64,000 nucleotides of DNA from Siphonodentalium dalli (GCA_032622095.1 CP136065.1:61735094-61799093); one strand, 5' to 3'; positions 44,614-56,903 are shown, counted from the first letter of the stretch. The notes: a model not told the origin generated them from the sequence alone. Made by a program: numbers and translations.

Positions 44614-44722
44614 ATGTACCGACCACTTTCAGGAATTAGTTTGCGGAGGTCACGAGGCCGACAGAAAAGAAGCTCGAGTGTTGACAGAGCGGACGATCTC
44701 GCCCCATTCCTGTCAAGTAGAG
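44614..44722 (+). CDS. Short exon, likely alternative first exon (36 codons)
   Basis: ATG 44614 begins MYRPLSGISLRRSRGRQKRS, continues through a SSVDRADDLAPF block and reaches the donor AG|GTTAGT after 44722 in phase 1. In frame upstream there is a stop at 44524, so this is the first ATG of the frame. The Arg-rich stretch followed by Ser and acidic residues resembles a phosphorylatable cytosolic N-terminus; I cannot assign a family. If the TAG at 44601-44602 is used as an acceptor, an exon starting 44603 would join 42965 in frame (phase 1 to phase 1) and this would be a symmetric internal exon. First-exon use is favoured by the nearby ACGTCA/CCAAT pairs. Confidence 0.55.
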
Positions 44723-44905
44723 GTTAGTGTTATTTTGTGTGTGTTTGTTGTTTTTTTTTAAATAACTTTATTTACATGTTAACTTGAAGATGCAAAAACA
44801 TATAGTCATGCATTCATAAAGTATATTGACACACTATCCATGTGTTAATGTGATAATATCAATCAGACATATCAATCAGAAATATAAAGAAGGGATTGGT
44901 TTGGT

Positions 44906-44921
44906 GGGGGGGGGGGGGGGG
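44906..44921 (+). repeat. Poly(G) tract, 16 G
   Basis: Uninterrupted, in the intron about 180 bp after the donor at 44722. Confidence 0.95.
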
Positions 44922-45306
44922 TGCTGATGTGTTTTCATGATAGATTCGCATATGTGGTATGCTCTTTTAATAGTTAACTTAGTGAATGATTCTCATGCCT
45001 TGCCCGTAATGATGTGAAGTAAAATAAATCAAGAAGTAAGTTAAAGTTAATAGTATTGTCGGTATCATGTTCTTTTTGTATGCAAAAAAATCTAGCGGGA
45101 GACATTTGCTCATTCATACACTATACATATGATTACTACATTTCGTTGACTGCTATAATAACTGGATACTACTCATAGTCGAAATTGTAGATATGGTCAT
45201 TAAGAGCTATAATCCGTTCAATTCTACATCTATTCTTAATTTACAGAATAAGTGACTTTAAAGACATGCAATCTGGGGTGAACTCTGGGGTGCTTTATAA
45301 ATATAG

Positions 45307-45497
45307 TACAGTAATGCCCTAAATAATCGACTCCTTAACTTTTCAGGATTTAGTCGGAAATATGGCTTGTTGCCATTCATCGGAAAGCTCTGAGAGCTTT
45401 CCGATGAATGGCAACAAGCCATATTTCCGACAAAATCCTGAAAGTTACCCATAATTCTGCTGTGGTTAAGGAGTCGATTATTTAGGGCATTACTGTA
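45307..45497. mobile_element. Family B hairpin MITE with arm deletion
   Basis: TACAGTAATGCCCTAAATAA to TTAGGGCATTACTGTA. The left arm lacks about 20 bp (CCACAGCAGAATTATGGG absent). To its right is ACTTCAATAGCGTGATTAAT, the inverse of the sequence that borders the copy at 9695. Confidence 0.9.
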
Positions 45498-47403
45498 CTT
45501 CAATAGCGTGATTAATGTGGTAGTATTTAATGACCTGTCTGATCCCATACATCCTAATTAGCCATGTCTATTTAAGTTGTGTTCTTTCTTTATGGACAAC
45601 ACTAGCCACTACTTAATTTTTTATGTGGCGTCAAACATGTTTATGTAATTAAAGGTGATTAGAGATTTACAATTGAAAAAAAAACACATGAACCACTGCT
45701 GAACATCATGTTTTAAAAATAGTAACATTTGTTGTCCCAGTCTTAGTGCGTGGACAAAATTGAAAGGAAAACCAATTTCTTGTTACAGAAGATTTGTTGA
45801 CTAGCATCTTTGATTCAGAATTATTATTTTTTAGCTCAGAATCTATATAATAAAAAATTTGAGGATGACAAACTACATCTTTGATGACTGGTAACTCTAT
45901 TTTCCCCTGATTATCCAAGATTTCAATACCGGCAGGACAGGATTTTAACATTTACAGATGGGAAAGAATTTTAAAGATGGATTATCTTATCTCTTCATAA
46001 AACAAATTTGAAATAGTTTCATGGATATAAAATTATAAATATGAATTGAAGACCCTTATCTGAAAATGCTTAAATTATCAAATAATATTGATTTTATTTT
46101 TAATGTAATGATTAAAAGGGACATAAATATTTTCTATTTTAACAGACCAATCAGGTGATATCAGATAGTGATAGAGATTAAAGTGCTTCCATTGCTATGC
46201 ACCGAATGTCAAATGTCTCAGATTTATTGTTTGTATTGTTATATTCCATAGTTACAAGCGATAATAAATATAATTAACATTTATTTGTGACAAAATTACC
46301 CAATAACATTTCTGGTCTCTGATGACAGTAACCACTATTGGTCATAGCTAAACGATAACCCATGTTTATACCAGAAAATAGAAATATGATCAATATTAAC
46401 TGATAGATGCATTTCCGGACAGGGGTCTTTGATTCATATCTAATATTATATACACCTGAAACTATATAAAACTTGTTTACAAAGAGATAGACCATCTTTA
46501 GCCTTTTCAAAAGAGAAACTGTTTATAAACCTGAAGCTGATTGTCATAAACATATATTTACATACACCTAATATTGCTTCTGATTTCCCCATAGCGTTAC
46601 GGTAGACACGCCCCCTGAGTCAATGTGTTCCTGAACGTAATATGACGTCACTTTCAATGTCGTTCATAGATTTATGAACTCATTGATCCCGGAAATCACC
46701 GGGGATTGTCCGAAGTACTGCTTGACTATTCAGCACGTCCGGATTTGGCAAGCAATTTGTTTTGGTCTATAATCAGTGCTGTTACCCTGCACCTAAAACT
46801 CATCTCGTGTGATTACACAACCCACGACCTCACAAATATATCATTATGGCAGAACGGCGTGTTGTCAATTTCTTTTCATCCACAACCGAAACTTAATTGT
46901 TAGTTTCAGATATTATCATTCTTGAAATCAACACTTCTACATTCATCAGAAGCTAAACAAGACATTTCGTCATATGTGTATACTTTACTGTGAAAAATTG
47001 CGTTTATCTGCTCTCCATCAACAGATTCTCACAATGTTTGGTTTTCTAAAAACGAGGATTCGAACTGTCCGAACTGAACTCCATGCGTTTATTTAAAGTT
47101 GAATAAATAGTGGGAAAGACAGACAATCCTAGTTTTGATAATGAATTTAAGTATATAAATATAAATAATAAACGGCGGATTCAAAGTGGTCATGGGTTTT
47201 GACCACGATAAAAATTCAGCAAACTGTGCATGAACCGACCACATTGAAACCGCCGTTCATTTCTTATATGAACATTTTGTTTTATTAACTCAATTTCCAC
47301 TTTTTGAACATTTTATAATACTTGAGATCAGATCCCCAACCATACCTTGATATAACCACCTGACATTGGACACTGTCAGATGTAAAACAGCCCATTGTCT
47401 TAT
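45498..47403. other. Long repeat-poor stretch, intronic or intergenic
   Basis: 45600-46560 is very AT-rich with no recognised content. 46590-46910 is less AT-rich and carries an AP-1-type TGAGTCA (46616-46622), a TGACGTCA (46643-46650) and a palindromic CCGGxxATCACCGG block. It could be a regulatory region. Frames of 65-81 codons there have no motifs. 47040-47230 is unremarkable. Confidence 0.35.
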
Positions 47404-48225
47404 TATGCCCCCGATCTCCGATGGAGATTTGGGGGTATATAGTGGAGCCCTCCGTCTGTCCGTCCTTCCGTCCGTCCTTCCGTCCGTCCTTCCGTCCGTC
47501 CTTCCGTCCGTCCGTCCTTCCGTCCGTCCTTCTGTCCGTACGAACATTTCAACTCATAACTTTGGTTTCGCTAACTCAATTCAGTTGATCTTTGGTATGC
47601 TAATAGACCAGCCGGGGGGACAAGATTTCCCCATAACTGCGGTTTCGTCCGCCCATTTTTTCCAGAGTTACACCCCTTTTTGGACTTAGAAAATTCAGTT
47701 TTCTGTGGCATACGAACGTTTCAACTCATAACTTTGGTTTCGCTAATTCAATTCAGTTGATCTCTGGTATGCCAATAGACCAGCCGGGGGGGGACAAGAT
47801 GTCCCCATAGCCGTGGTTTCGTCCGCCCATTTTTTCCAGAGTTACGCCCCTTTTTGGACTTAGAAAATTCAGGTTTTCTGCTACTTTTTTTGGTTTCCAG
47901 ATGATAACTTGATTTTGGATTGTTTATTTGCAAAACCCGTTTTTTTGTGTATTACCAATATCGCAATACAGGTCAAGGTAAAATTTCGGTTCAATCGGAT
48001 AATTTTTGTGAGAGTTATGACCCTTTTTCGACTTAAAAAATTCAGTTTTTTTTTTAGAAAATTCAGTTTTCCTTCTATTTTTGTGGCACCAGACCAAATT
48101 TGAAGCTAATATAGAACAACATGTGGCATTTTTATAGCGCTTAACCAGAAAGTTTCTCTGATTGTACAGTCGGGGGCGTTACCTCCGCCTAGCGGTGCAC
48201 TTGTCTTTGATTTGTATGCTTGTTA
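47404..48225 (+). mobile_element. Family H element with (TCCGTCCT) microsatellite
   Basis: The 5' hairpin is GCCCCCGATCTCCGATGGAG then ATTTGGGGGTATATAGTGG. A microsatellite of ~12-bp TCCGTCCTTCCG units follows (47456-47530). Core units contain CGTTTCAACTCATAACTTTG, CAGTTGATCT(C/T)TGGTATGC, TTTTTTCCAGAGTTAC(A/G)CCCC and TTTTTGGACTTAGAAAATTC. The 3' part is CAGTCGGGGGCGTTACC, TCCGCCTAGCGG and GCACTTGTC. The end motif CTTGT parallels the copy at 6645-7571. Confidence 0.65.
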
Positions 48226-48249
48226 CAGGCAATGAAGTCAGAAAAAAGT

Positions 48250-48322
48250 TTATTGAACTTATTATTTGAACATTTCCTTAGGGAACGGCTCATCAATTAG
48301 TATTTAGTATAGAAAGGGTTAT
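48250..48322. mobile_element. Family D arm plus J end
   Basis: TTGAACTTATTATTTGAACA then TTTCCTTAGGGAACGG, followed by AGTATTTAGTATAGAAAGGG and TTAT (decayed TTAA). Confidence 0.65.
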
Positions 48323-48971
48323 GGTTGGAGCAGTCACCTTATTTGTAGGGTCGAAGGTTCCGCATTGAAATCGGTGGCCCACATTGGACGTTTTATTTTG
48401 ATTTCTGATATTATGACCAAAAAAAGTTAAAAACAAAAATAAAAATCCATTTTTCAGCAATTGAAAAAAAATATATTTTGGTATGTTTTTACCAACATGT
48501 CCATACGAATTGAGCATTAATTTCAAAGTACATGAACTCTTAACATATCTCTTTGTAATGTGTGAAGATTGACTTATAGTGACATAGAACATTAAGTAGA
48601 TGACTACATTGAAGAAAATTATTAGCTGATCATATGGTGTACTAATTGTAACTCCAGAACAATTGAAAGGCACTGGAGGAAATTTAGGATCACATGTTAT
48701 AATGGAGAGGTGTCAATTTATAGACAAAGGAAACTCATAATCCATGCTTCTGATGTGCACACAAAAAAAAAATTAATTAAAAATAAAGTCCTCCCTCCCT
48801 CATTGAAAAAAAAAGTCTGGGCCTCAAATTTTTTTTTTTGGCCCGATCGGTAATTATTTCCTCTCAGTGAACAATTATGCTCGTCATAGAACTCCATTGA
48901 AGTCATCAAAGAGGAGTAATCCAACGTTCATCTGTAAAGCAGCATTAATACATCGCTTTGTGCTAATGGCA

Positions 48972-49408
48972 CCAAGCCTTGAGATAGTGTGCCTGTCACT
49001 TACAAAATGAGGTCCCCAGAGGGTGAATTTTAAGTGACCATACCTTGTACAGTGGGCTAGCATCACTAAATACACTGGGAACCTCATTCTGCTTTGGCCT
49101 CATCTTCTGGGAAGTATCTATAGTCTTAAATTATCATTGTTTTTAGTTACGCTTTCCCTTCTGTTCAGTTTCTATATCCCCTAATTTGCAGAGGATAAAG
49201 TGCATAATCAAGGTGACTAATGGGTGAACATCACCAACTGGGGTACTTCAATCTGATCCTTGGTCTCCCATAGCAGTTCATGCCTAAGCAGAATGAGGTT
49301 CCCATAGGGTGAATTTGGTGATGCTAGCTCACTGTTTGGGATAGCATCACGAAATTCACCTCTGGGGACCTCATTCTGCAAATGACAGACACTATTTCTA
49401 GGCTTGGC
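48972..49408. mobile_element. Family A element, full length (~437 bp)
   Basis: CCAAGCCTTGAGATAGTGTG and the inverse end CACTATTTCTAGGCTTGG. Both palindromes are present; the spacer is of the CAGTTTCTATATCCCCTAAT type. Confidence 0.9.
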
Positions 49409-49575
49409 TCTAAAGTTACTTAATCAATGGAGTTACTCATCTTGGCCTTTGCATAGTTTCGAGTTGACATTAAATGGACAATTGAATCGTGCATAACATC
49501 TTGAGTTGTTCAATGTGAAAGGAAAACAAATCTCCCAGGCATTGGTTAGTTCCTAGATCATTTATTTGAGACTGT

Positions 49576-49830
49576 TTGTCAAGATTGGGTGACGTATTGT
49601 GGAGGCAGGAGCTGTCAAGATTGGGTGCCATATTGTTGGGGCAGGCATTGAAAAGTTTGGGTGCCGTATTGTGGGGGCAGGCGTTGAAAAGATTGGGTGA
49701 CGTATTGTGGAGGCAGGAGCTGTCAAGATTGGGTGCCATATTGTGGAGGCAGGCGTTGAAAAGTTTGGGTGCCGTATTGTGGGGGCAGGCGTTGAAAAGA
49801 TTGGGTGCCATATTGTGGGGGCAGGGTGGG
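49576..49830 (+). repeat. Minisatellite, 36-bp unit, 7 copies, with trimer order
   Basis: The unit core is ATTGTGG(A/G)GGCAGG(A/C)G followed by TTGAAAAG(A/T)TTGGGT or TGTCAAGATTGGGT. Units 1 and 4 appear identical, as do 3 and 6, and 2 and 5 differ by two bases, so the array is a 108-bp trimer repeated twice plus a partial unit. Open frames of 85-113 codons on both strands here are by-products of the 36-bp period. Confidence 0.93.
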
Positions 49831-50051
49831 TGATTATTGTATACTGCAAAAGAGGGGTAATTGGGGAAGTGCTAAGTTATTTTCAAGTAAACCCATAGGG
49901 CCCTGCGAATCTGGGATTTTCATTTCAAATCGAATATCGTTATATCGAGTGTATTAACAGTGAAGAGGTGGAACAGTTCGGGTAACACTTAAATAGGTAG
50001 CTACAATGAACCAAAAACCTCTTAATAACTGATCGCCAATTGATTGTATAT

Positions 50052-50181
50052 TACGGTAATGCCCTAATTAATCAACTCCATAACCACAGCAGAATTATGG
50101 GTAATTTTTCAGGATTTAGTCGGAAATATGGCTTGTTGCCATTCATCAGTTATGGAGTTGATTACTTAGGGCATTACTGTA
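50052..50181. mobile_element. Family B, hairpin tip and right arm mostly deleted
   Basis: TACGGTAATGCCCTAATTAA, the left arm to GTTGCCATTCATC, then directly AGTTATGGAGTTGATTACTT and AGGGCATTACTGTA. Confidence 0.88.
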
Positions 50182-53124
50182 ACCATATTAATGAATCTTT
50201 TGTGCAATATGCATGCATCTCATTTTCCTCATAAATATGATGGCTGTAAATCATTGAATGTGATGATTGGTTGATGTGGAACTCTTTATAATGTGCTTTA
50301 GAACTTTCGCAGTCGGCTAACTTCATCGATCTCCATGTTAATTGTACTGATATCTGCCATTTATCATACTGATATCCTTGACCTATATGGCAGTATATAT
50401 TGAATGGAGACTTTGGCTGTAATTTTCGTGTGACATTCAACTCCTGGAAACCTGGAGTCATGTTGGGTTTACATCATTCTTACCGAGATTATAATGAATT
50501 AAATAATTTTAGATCATTTGCGACAGTGTTATCGGTATGTGCATGCCTTCACTAGTATCGCAAAGTTTCTTAACACATCAATGTTGTAAGTACTCTGTAG
50601 TTTATAGAAACCATGGGAATGCAGTCAATGCACCTGAGAGAACAGATTTGATAATAATTGAATCAGGGTAGCCGATTTCGAATCGAAACGGACAAATGAT
50701 TCCGAATCGCATGGAATCGAATCGATTTGCAAACCCCTAACCCACAGATCAGTAGCAGAGGAAGGTGACTCAAAATTTTCTTACTAGCATGTAATGCTGA
50801 ATCACCGACTTTGGACTTCTAGGCTGAACAATTAACTATACTGTAGTACATGCAATTTTCTACAGCCATTGGAAAAAATGGTCTTATTATGTTATCAACT
50901 TATATTTACATAGATGTCTGTTTTACACTAAAACGTGGTCAGTGATTGGTTAACTAACTGCCAATTGGGCCACCCATTTCATATCCCAATAACACACTGT
51001 CACACAGACTCCCCATAACACACATACCTTAACACGAACACAACATCACAAATTGTTGACCTAACCTGACCTAATCACTAAAAGTGGTCAGCAGAATAAT
51101 GGGTCTTGCTTTTCAAAGTTCATTCGAATTGAATCTTAAGCCCCAGTTATATATATCAATCACGTTATGGTGCTAAGTGCTTGGAAATTTTATATTGGGC
51201 TGACTTATGTGCTGTGTGGGCTAGTCTCATATTTTCTGCAGATTTTGGGAAAATAAATAAGAATACACTCAGGTTTTATGGGAATAAATCATCAAAAAGC
51301 TATATAAATATAAGAAATGAATGTGGTGGGTGTGTGAGTTCTTGGGGGGAAACTGCGCTGTGGTCGTTGAGGGAACATTTAGTGAGAACTGCTTCATAGT
51401 TCACACATTGTTACATAACGACCACAGCATCATATTTCACACACACAGTGTACCCGCTGCATTCATTTCTCAAATCAGTCCGTAAACCTGTCTGTCGATC
51501 TTTAACTTTTTGGTTTCACCCCGAGAACTCCAATTTGGATTATTTTTTTTAGAATGAAAGTTGGTATATACGTGTGATTCTAAGCTAAAAATACAGGCCA
51601 CATTCAATTAAGGGTTCCTTCAAATAATTTTGTTTACATTAGTTGCAGCCCTTTTCGACTTGGAATTTACCTGATTTCAAAACGTTTTGGTTTCTGACTG
51701 ATAGCCCCTTTTTCTGATGGCAGCCCTTTTCAACTTCATAGATATTTATACATATGTACAAATGTGTGATTTGTTACAATCATGCAATATAACAAAAGCA
51801 ATACATTATGCCAAATAGCAGTCACATATTTAAGTTATAGTTCCATTGTGATTATTTATGTTCAAATGTCTAATTCTAGTGATAAAGAGTGCTTAATCAG
51901 CCAGTCCATTTAACAATGAGGTTTTTATTTGTGATTTTTCTTACCACCATATTTACTGTTTAAGTATCGAGTATGAATCATGAACACACTTTATTTAATT
52001 GTGAGTAAAATTCTTTGATACACTAACACAGCATGGGGCCAAGATTGCCTAATTAAGAATAATTATGATCTGATTTCACCATGAATTCCAGCTTGGGGTT
52101 TGTCAGCACTTACAATAGAACAGATACTTCAACAGTATACTGTATACCTGTTAGATAGAATGACAAATGCCTGCTATTTACCTCAAGTGACAAAGCACTT
52201 CCACTGCCAGACCAAACCAAACTGAAGCACTGTCCTTTCAGTTAGTATTAAGTACACAAAAGTTTATTTGTCCTAGATAGACCATGTATTTACTTTCTGT
52301 AAAAATCACTCGCTATGGCTTGTGACTCTCCGTCTCCTGGTGTGCATGAGACAACTTGAAAGGATTTTTATTTATGAAATAACAAAATCTTAAAGACGGT
52401 AATCGCAGGGTTGGAGTTCTTAGTTATATTTGTTAATTTTCAGGATTTAATTTTCTGGAATTGGATTCAATTTTCGCGTGTTCCAGTGTGGATGACACGG
52501 CTTTAAATGCTTATTATTGATGAAATAAGCCAGTACGTGTTAATCAGTGTTAAATTTCTTAGGATATTTATTTATTTATTTTCTCGATATAGGATTAAAT
52601 TTTCTGGAGTTCCAGTGAACGAAAAATGGAACACTTTGAAAGTCTGATTTTCATCAAATAATAGAACCTGATGACAAGGTTGGAGTTCTTAGGAATACTT
52701 GTTAATTTTTAGGATTTATTTTTTCCTGAATCAGTTCTAATTTTTTGGGAATTTATTGTTTTTTGTTTTGTTGGAAATTTGTTTGTTTTTGGACATTTAT
52801 TGTTTGTTATGAGGGTTGTTCCATAAGCATGTGGTCTATGTTGTGGACGCCATCATTGCAATGAGAGCTGGCCAAAGTACCCTTTCCAGTGAGGGTCAGC
52901 CCGAGAATTTATCTCATCGCATCATGAGGGATGCAAATACCATCTAAAAAAGCCAGACTCGGCCGAAACAATGAAAATTAGTAATTGGCCTCCAATGATG
53001 TACTGTCTCGTTGAGGATGTAAGCTTATGTATATTTGAGAGTCTGAAATGTTGACCAGTGTGAGGGTGAGTGAGATTCGGTCTGAAGGCCTGGGATGACA
53101 CATGATAGGCTCATACTAAGTGCC
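50182..53124. other. Mostly unassigned sequence
   Basis: No gene is supported. 50640-50730 has several GAATCG-type short repeats. 51356-51367 and 51418-51429 form a perfect 12-bp inverted pair (GCTGTGGTCGTT). 51480-51740 resembles family H core (CTGTCTGTCGATC, CCCTTTTCGACTTGGAA) without boundaries. 52410-52740 has two degenerate ~270-bp units with GGTTGGAGTTCTTAG. A 95-codon minus-strand frame at 50174-50461 has no motif. Confidence 0.4.
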
Positions 53125-53291
53125 TTAACCCTTTCATGACGGGAGCTGCGATGGTGCAGCATTAAAGACCCTGTGCCAGTGTATTCTCTTATATATGCGA
53201 GTCTCTCATAGGGAGCCTCAAATATATAAGAGAATGCATTGGCACAGGGTTTTCGCAAAATTTCAGGAAGCTCCCTTCATGAAATGGTTAA
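53125..53291. mobile_element. Family C element, complete short form (167 bp)
   Basis: TTAACCCTTTCATGACGGGA and, inversely, TTAACCATTTCATGAAGGGA at the right end, with one hairpin (GTATTCTCTTATATATGC and inverse) between. TTAA is at both ends and there are ~20-bp inverted termini. It is a minimal piggyBac-like MITE. Confidence 0.88.
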
Positions 53292-53571
53292 TTCCACTTT
53301 GTTTCGGTTAGAACTTTGGCCTATATGGTTTCTGTGATGTACGCCAGGTTTTAACTGGTAAATTGGGGTCGACATATGGAAGTGACAGCAAGATGTTTAA
53401 AATGATGAGATGTTTAATGATAACAAGATGGTAACAATATCACCGTAAATGTCTGTTGGTGTTGCATGATGAAACAGAGATGTCCAAAAGGTGTCCACAT
53501 CTGAGGTGATCTGTGGCTGAGAGAGTGAACAATTGTGTTCTCCTGGTCAGCTGACCAGATTTTTAGAGGGT

Positions 53572-53874
53572 GGGGGGGGGGGGGGGCTCAGTCTTTTTCC
53601 AGAATTTTTTACATGATATTTATGGTTGTAACAGGGTTTTTGTAAATATACCTTGTACATACACAGAACTATAACAAAATAGTTTTAAATTAACCATAAA
53701 TATGTATAATTTGGGCAGAAATGTGAAACAATACTGTAATTTGCCACAATTTCCCCCTGAAATACCATTAAATTTGCCTGAAAATTACCCAAATTTTACT
53801 CAGAATATCTTCAATTTTGCCCCGAAATTGTTGAATATCGAACTTTCATTATGTATTGATTGGGGGGGGGGGGG
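53572..53874 (+). repeat. Two poly(G) tracts
   Basis: About 15 G at 53572-53586 and about 12 G at 53862-53874, in otherwise unassigned sequence. Confidence 0.85.
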
Positions 53875-54195
53875 GCTGCAGCCCCATGGCCCGTACAGCT
53901 ATGGACAGCAACCCCCATTGTAAATAAACTGTGTACAAAATACAAAGTGCACATGTTACACAATTGAGACTGTGCAGTCATAAATCAGTCACCCCATCAC
54001 TGAAATGTCTTCAGTTATATATCGCTGAACCTCTGGGCAGAGGATGCAGACTATGTAATGGGTATCGGAGGTGATTCGCCTTGTCAATGAGTCTGGAGGG
54101 AGCAATTCTTAAAGGATCGAGCCATAAATCATATCTCCCATAAGGCGAAAACATCCCATCGTTAAGTAGATCGGACACATTGAAATACACCCCAT

Positions 54196-54390
54196 TTAAA
54201 CCTTCCATGTCTGGAGATTCCTGAAAATGTGTGAAAACCCTGTGCCAATGCATTCTCTTAAACATGCGAGTCTCCCATAGAAAGCCTCACATATATAAGA
54301 GAATACATTGGCCTAACAATATTTACCTTCACCTAAGACAGTGCATTCTCTTATATATGTGAGCTCCCTTTGGGAGACTCACATATATAA
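54196..54390. mobile_element. Family C element, right end missing
   Basis: TTAAACCTTCCATGTCTGGA, GAAAACCCTGTGCCAATGCA, hairpin 1, AACAATATTTACCTTCACCT and hairpin 2 to CATATATAAGAGG, then family H-like sequence begins. Confidence 0.78.
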
Positions 54391-55445
54391 GAGGATCCCA
54401 ATGAAATTTGGTATGTATGTTTACCACCATGAGGACATTCAGAGGAATGTTCACCACCATGAGGACATTCAGAGGAATGTTCACCACCATGAGGACATTC
54501 AGAGGAATGTTCAATCTTTTTGTTCATAATTTCTGTCCTAGAGTTATTCATCTTTGTTTATTTGAAAATGTTGATTTTGTGTCCATCCAAGCATATATGT
54601 CAACTACAGGTTGTCGGATCTTAACGAAATTTGGTATGGATGTTCACCACAATGAGGACATTCAGAGAAGTGTTCAATCGTTTTGTTCGGGTTTTCCATT
54701 CTAGAGTAATTCATTTTTGTTTATCTGCAAATATCGATATTTGTGTGTGTGTGTTCTGCCTCTTGTTATTAGACATGGTTCATTGTATTTATATTCTCAA
54801 CTTGTTTTATGGGTTTATTGTCCACCTAAGCTCATCACTTCTTTGGTACAGGGGACAATTAAATAGATTGCACCCACAAGCGTCCGTCTCTACTAATGGT
54901 ATGTACTGGGACTTTTTTTCTGGCTCATTAGACTTTTTGAAAGTATCACAAATTTAATGTTAATGGTCTCATTATTAAATCTAAAAAAACATGTAAAATT
55001 GGATTCAGTCAAGTCCCAATACCCCATGGACATCTTTTGACATAGACATTTTTGGACACTCCTGGACAGATACATTATTGTGGTGAGACTTTCAAAAAGT
55101 CCCATAAACTGTTGAAATCCCAGAACATGCTTGGTCAATTTCATATTTTCCACAAAGTTGTCAGGATTTATGGCCCTTTTTGGACTGTCCAAATCGTTTT
55201 GTTCAGATTTTCCATTCTAGAGTTATTCATCTTTGTTCATCTGAAAATGTTTTATTTTTTGTGTGTCCGAGCAGATATCTCAACCACCTGCTATCGGATC
55301 TCAATGAAATTTGGTATGGATGATCACCACTATGCAGACATTCAGGGAGTGTTCAATTGTTTTGTTTGGGTTTTCCGTTCTAGACTTATTCATTTTTGTT
55401 TATCTGTAAATATTGATATTTGTGTGTGTCTGTCTGAATATCTCA
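54391..55445 (+). repeat. H-like repeat region with 30-bp minisatellite
   Basis: Four or so loose units share ATGAAATTTGGTATG(G/T)ATG or ACGAAATTTGGTATGG, CACCA...GAGGACATTCAG, GTTCAAT.(G/T)TTTTGTT and AGAGTTATTCATCTTTGTT. Inside the first unit, 54423-54512 holds three exact copies of ACCACCATGAGGACATTCAG then AGGAATGTTC. The opening C-rich hairpin and microsatellite of H are not seen. Confidence 0.6.
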
Positions 55446-55570
55446 GCCATGGGTGACAGGTATGCCCACAACTATGCAGTATGCCACATGTGGGTGTACA
55501 CCGGGCGACAGCTCAGATCTTGTTTTATATTATCTGTTCATTCTTGAAATTCTAAAACTTGAAATTTGTT

Positions 55571-55934
55571 TGCCTCAAAAATATTCTGGGAAGTATCTAT
55601 TGTCTCAAATTAACCCTCAAAAATATTCTGGGAAGTATCTATTGTCTCAAATTAACATTGTTTTCAGTTACTTTTTCCATTCTGTTCAGTTTCTATATCC
55701 CGTAATTTGCAGAAGATAAAATGCAAAATCGAAGTGACTGAACATCACCAACTTCAAGTGGGGAACTTCAATCTGATCCTAGATCTCCTTTAGCAGTTGA
55801 GGCCTAAGCAGAATGAGGTACCCAGAGGGTGAATTTGGTATGCTAGCCCACCGTGCGGGGACAGAGTTACTATTAAAATTCACCCTCTGGGAACCTCATT
55901 CTGCAAATGGCAGACACATTATAATCAAAGCTTG
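55571..55934. mobile_element. Family A, left palindrome missing, spacer start duplicated
   Basis: CTCAAAAATATTCTGGGAAG then TATCTATTGTCTCAAATTAA is present twice in tandem (55572-55655). The spacer and right palindrome follow, ending CTGCAAATGGCAGACACATT. Confidence 0.8.
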
Positions 55935-55973
55935 TCCACAATTTGATCAGTGTGATTCTCTCTATTAATGATA

Positions 55974-56720
55974 GTTTTAGGGAAGCAACTTCGAAGCAAC
56001 CATTTATTAGGTGAGCATTAAGAATTTAAATCTATGTGATTCTGCCGTAATTAATGTTTAATCTCCCAGCCAATGCTGCCGATTAGATTATTTAGATGAA
56101 GGGTTTCCGAAGGATAAAAATCGCCTGATTGATTTCATCGAACAAATGAAATTTGTCATGAATGAATGAATCAATAATAATTGGAACTGAAAACAGTTTG
56201 TAATTGTTCTGATATTTTATGTTCTAACAAAATTTAGCATTAAAAAATGTGGGTTTTGAAGCAATATTTGAATATTTTTCTACTTTTGATCTATTTTTAG
56301 ACTAAAAAGGCTTCATTAGGAAAATATCTCACTATATTGGGGAAATTATGTTAAATTGGAAGTTACACCATACCATCCCACCCCACACCTAGAGAATAAC
56401 CTCTGTGCACATCCCTGCTCATAGGTATTTCAATGCGAAATCTCAAAACGAATGTTTTCCACAATAAAATCAATGACAGTTTAGGGAAGGAACACAAAAT
56501 AACCATTTATTAGGTGAGAATTAAGAAAGTAAATCTATGTGATTCTGCCCTAATTAATGTTTAATCTCCCGGCTGATCCTACCTAGTAAACCATTCAGAT
56601 GACTGCTGGCAAATATCGCTTTCTCTGTGTAACTAATTCATTTCCTCCTCGAAAACGAGAACCGTTGATTGATTCAAACTGTTAGAAGTTCACGAGATGC
56701 CGAAGGATCAAAGTCACATG
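55974..56720 (+). repeat. Direct duplication, ~500 bp apart
   Basis: TTTTAGGGAAGCAACTTCG...CCATTTATTAGGTGAG...AAATCTATGTGATTCTGCC and TAATTAATGTTTAATCTCCC at 55974-56075 recur at about 56479-56570. A second shared block, CCGAAGGAT.AAA...TGATTGAT.TCATCGAACA, follows at 56107 and 56700. The region is not otherwise identified. Confidence 0.75.
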
Positions 56721-56903
56721 ATTGATATCATCGAACAAATGTGTTTTCCTAGGCTCAGATCTGGGTCGACCCAATTATTGATGATCACTTAAATTATAGA
56801 GGAAAATAACATTATTTATCTACCATCTCCAGAGAAGGTAATAAAAAGTTGGTGACAAATAAATTGATAAGAAATAAGTCATGTGCATGAAGTTCGAGAC
56901 AAG

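Noticed and set aside
48293-48673. 126-codon minus-strand frame
   Set aside because: AT-rich, low-complexity hydrophobic and basic composition without motifs; overlaps a J end; most likely chance.
49470-49898. Open frames of 63-113 codons on both strands with repeating NACPHN- or LSRLGAIL-like peptides
   Set aside because: By-products of the 36-bp minisatellite; several frames are open at once, which is not how a real repeat protein gene looks.
54329-54704. Repeat peptides rich in ECPHGGEHSS or TMRTFRGMF
   Set aside because: Caused by three copies of a 30-bp minisatellite unit within a noncoding repeat.
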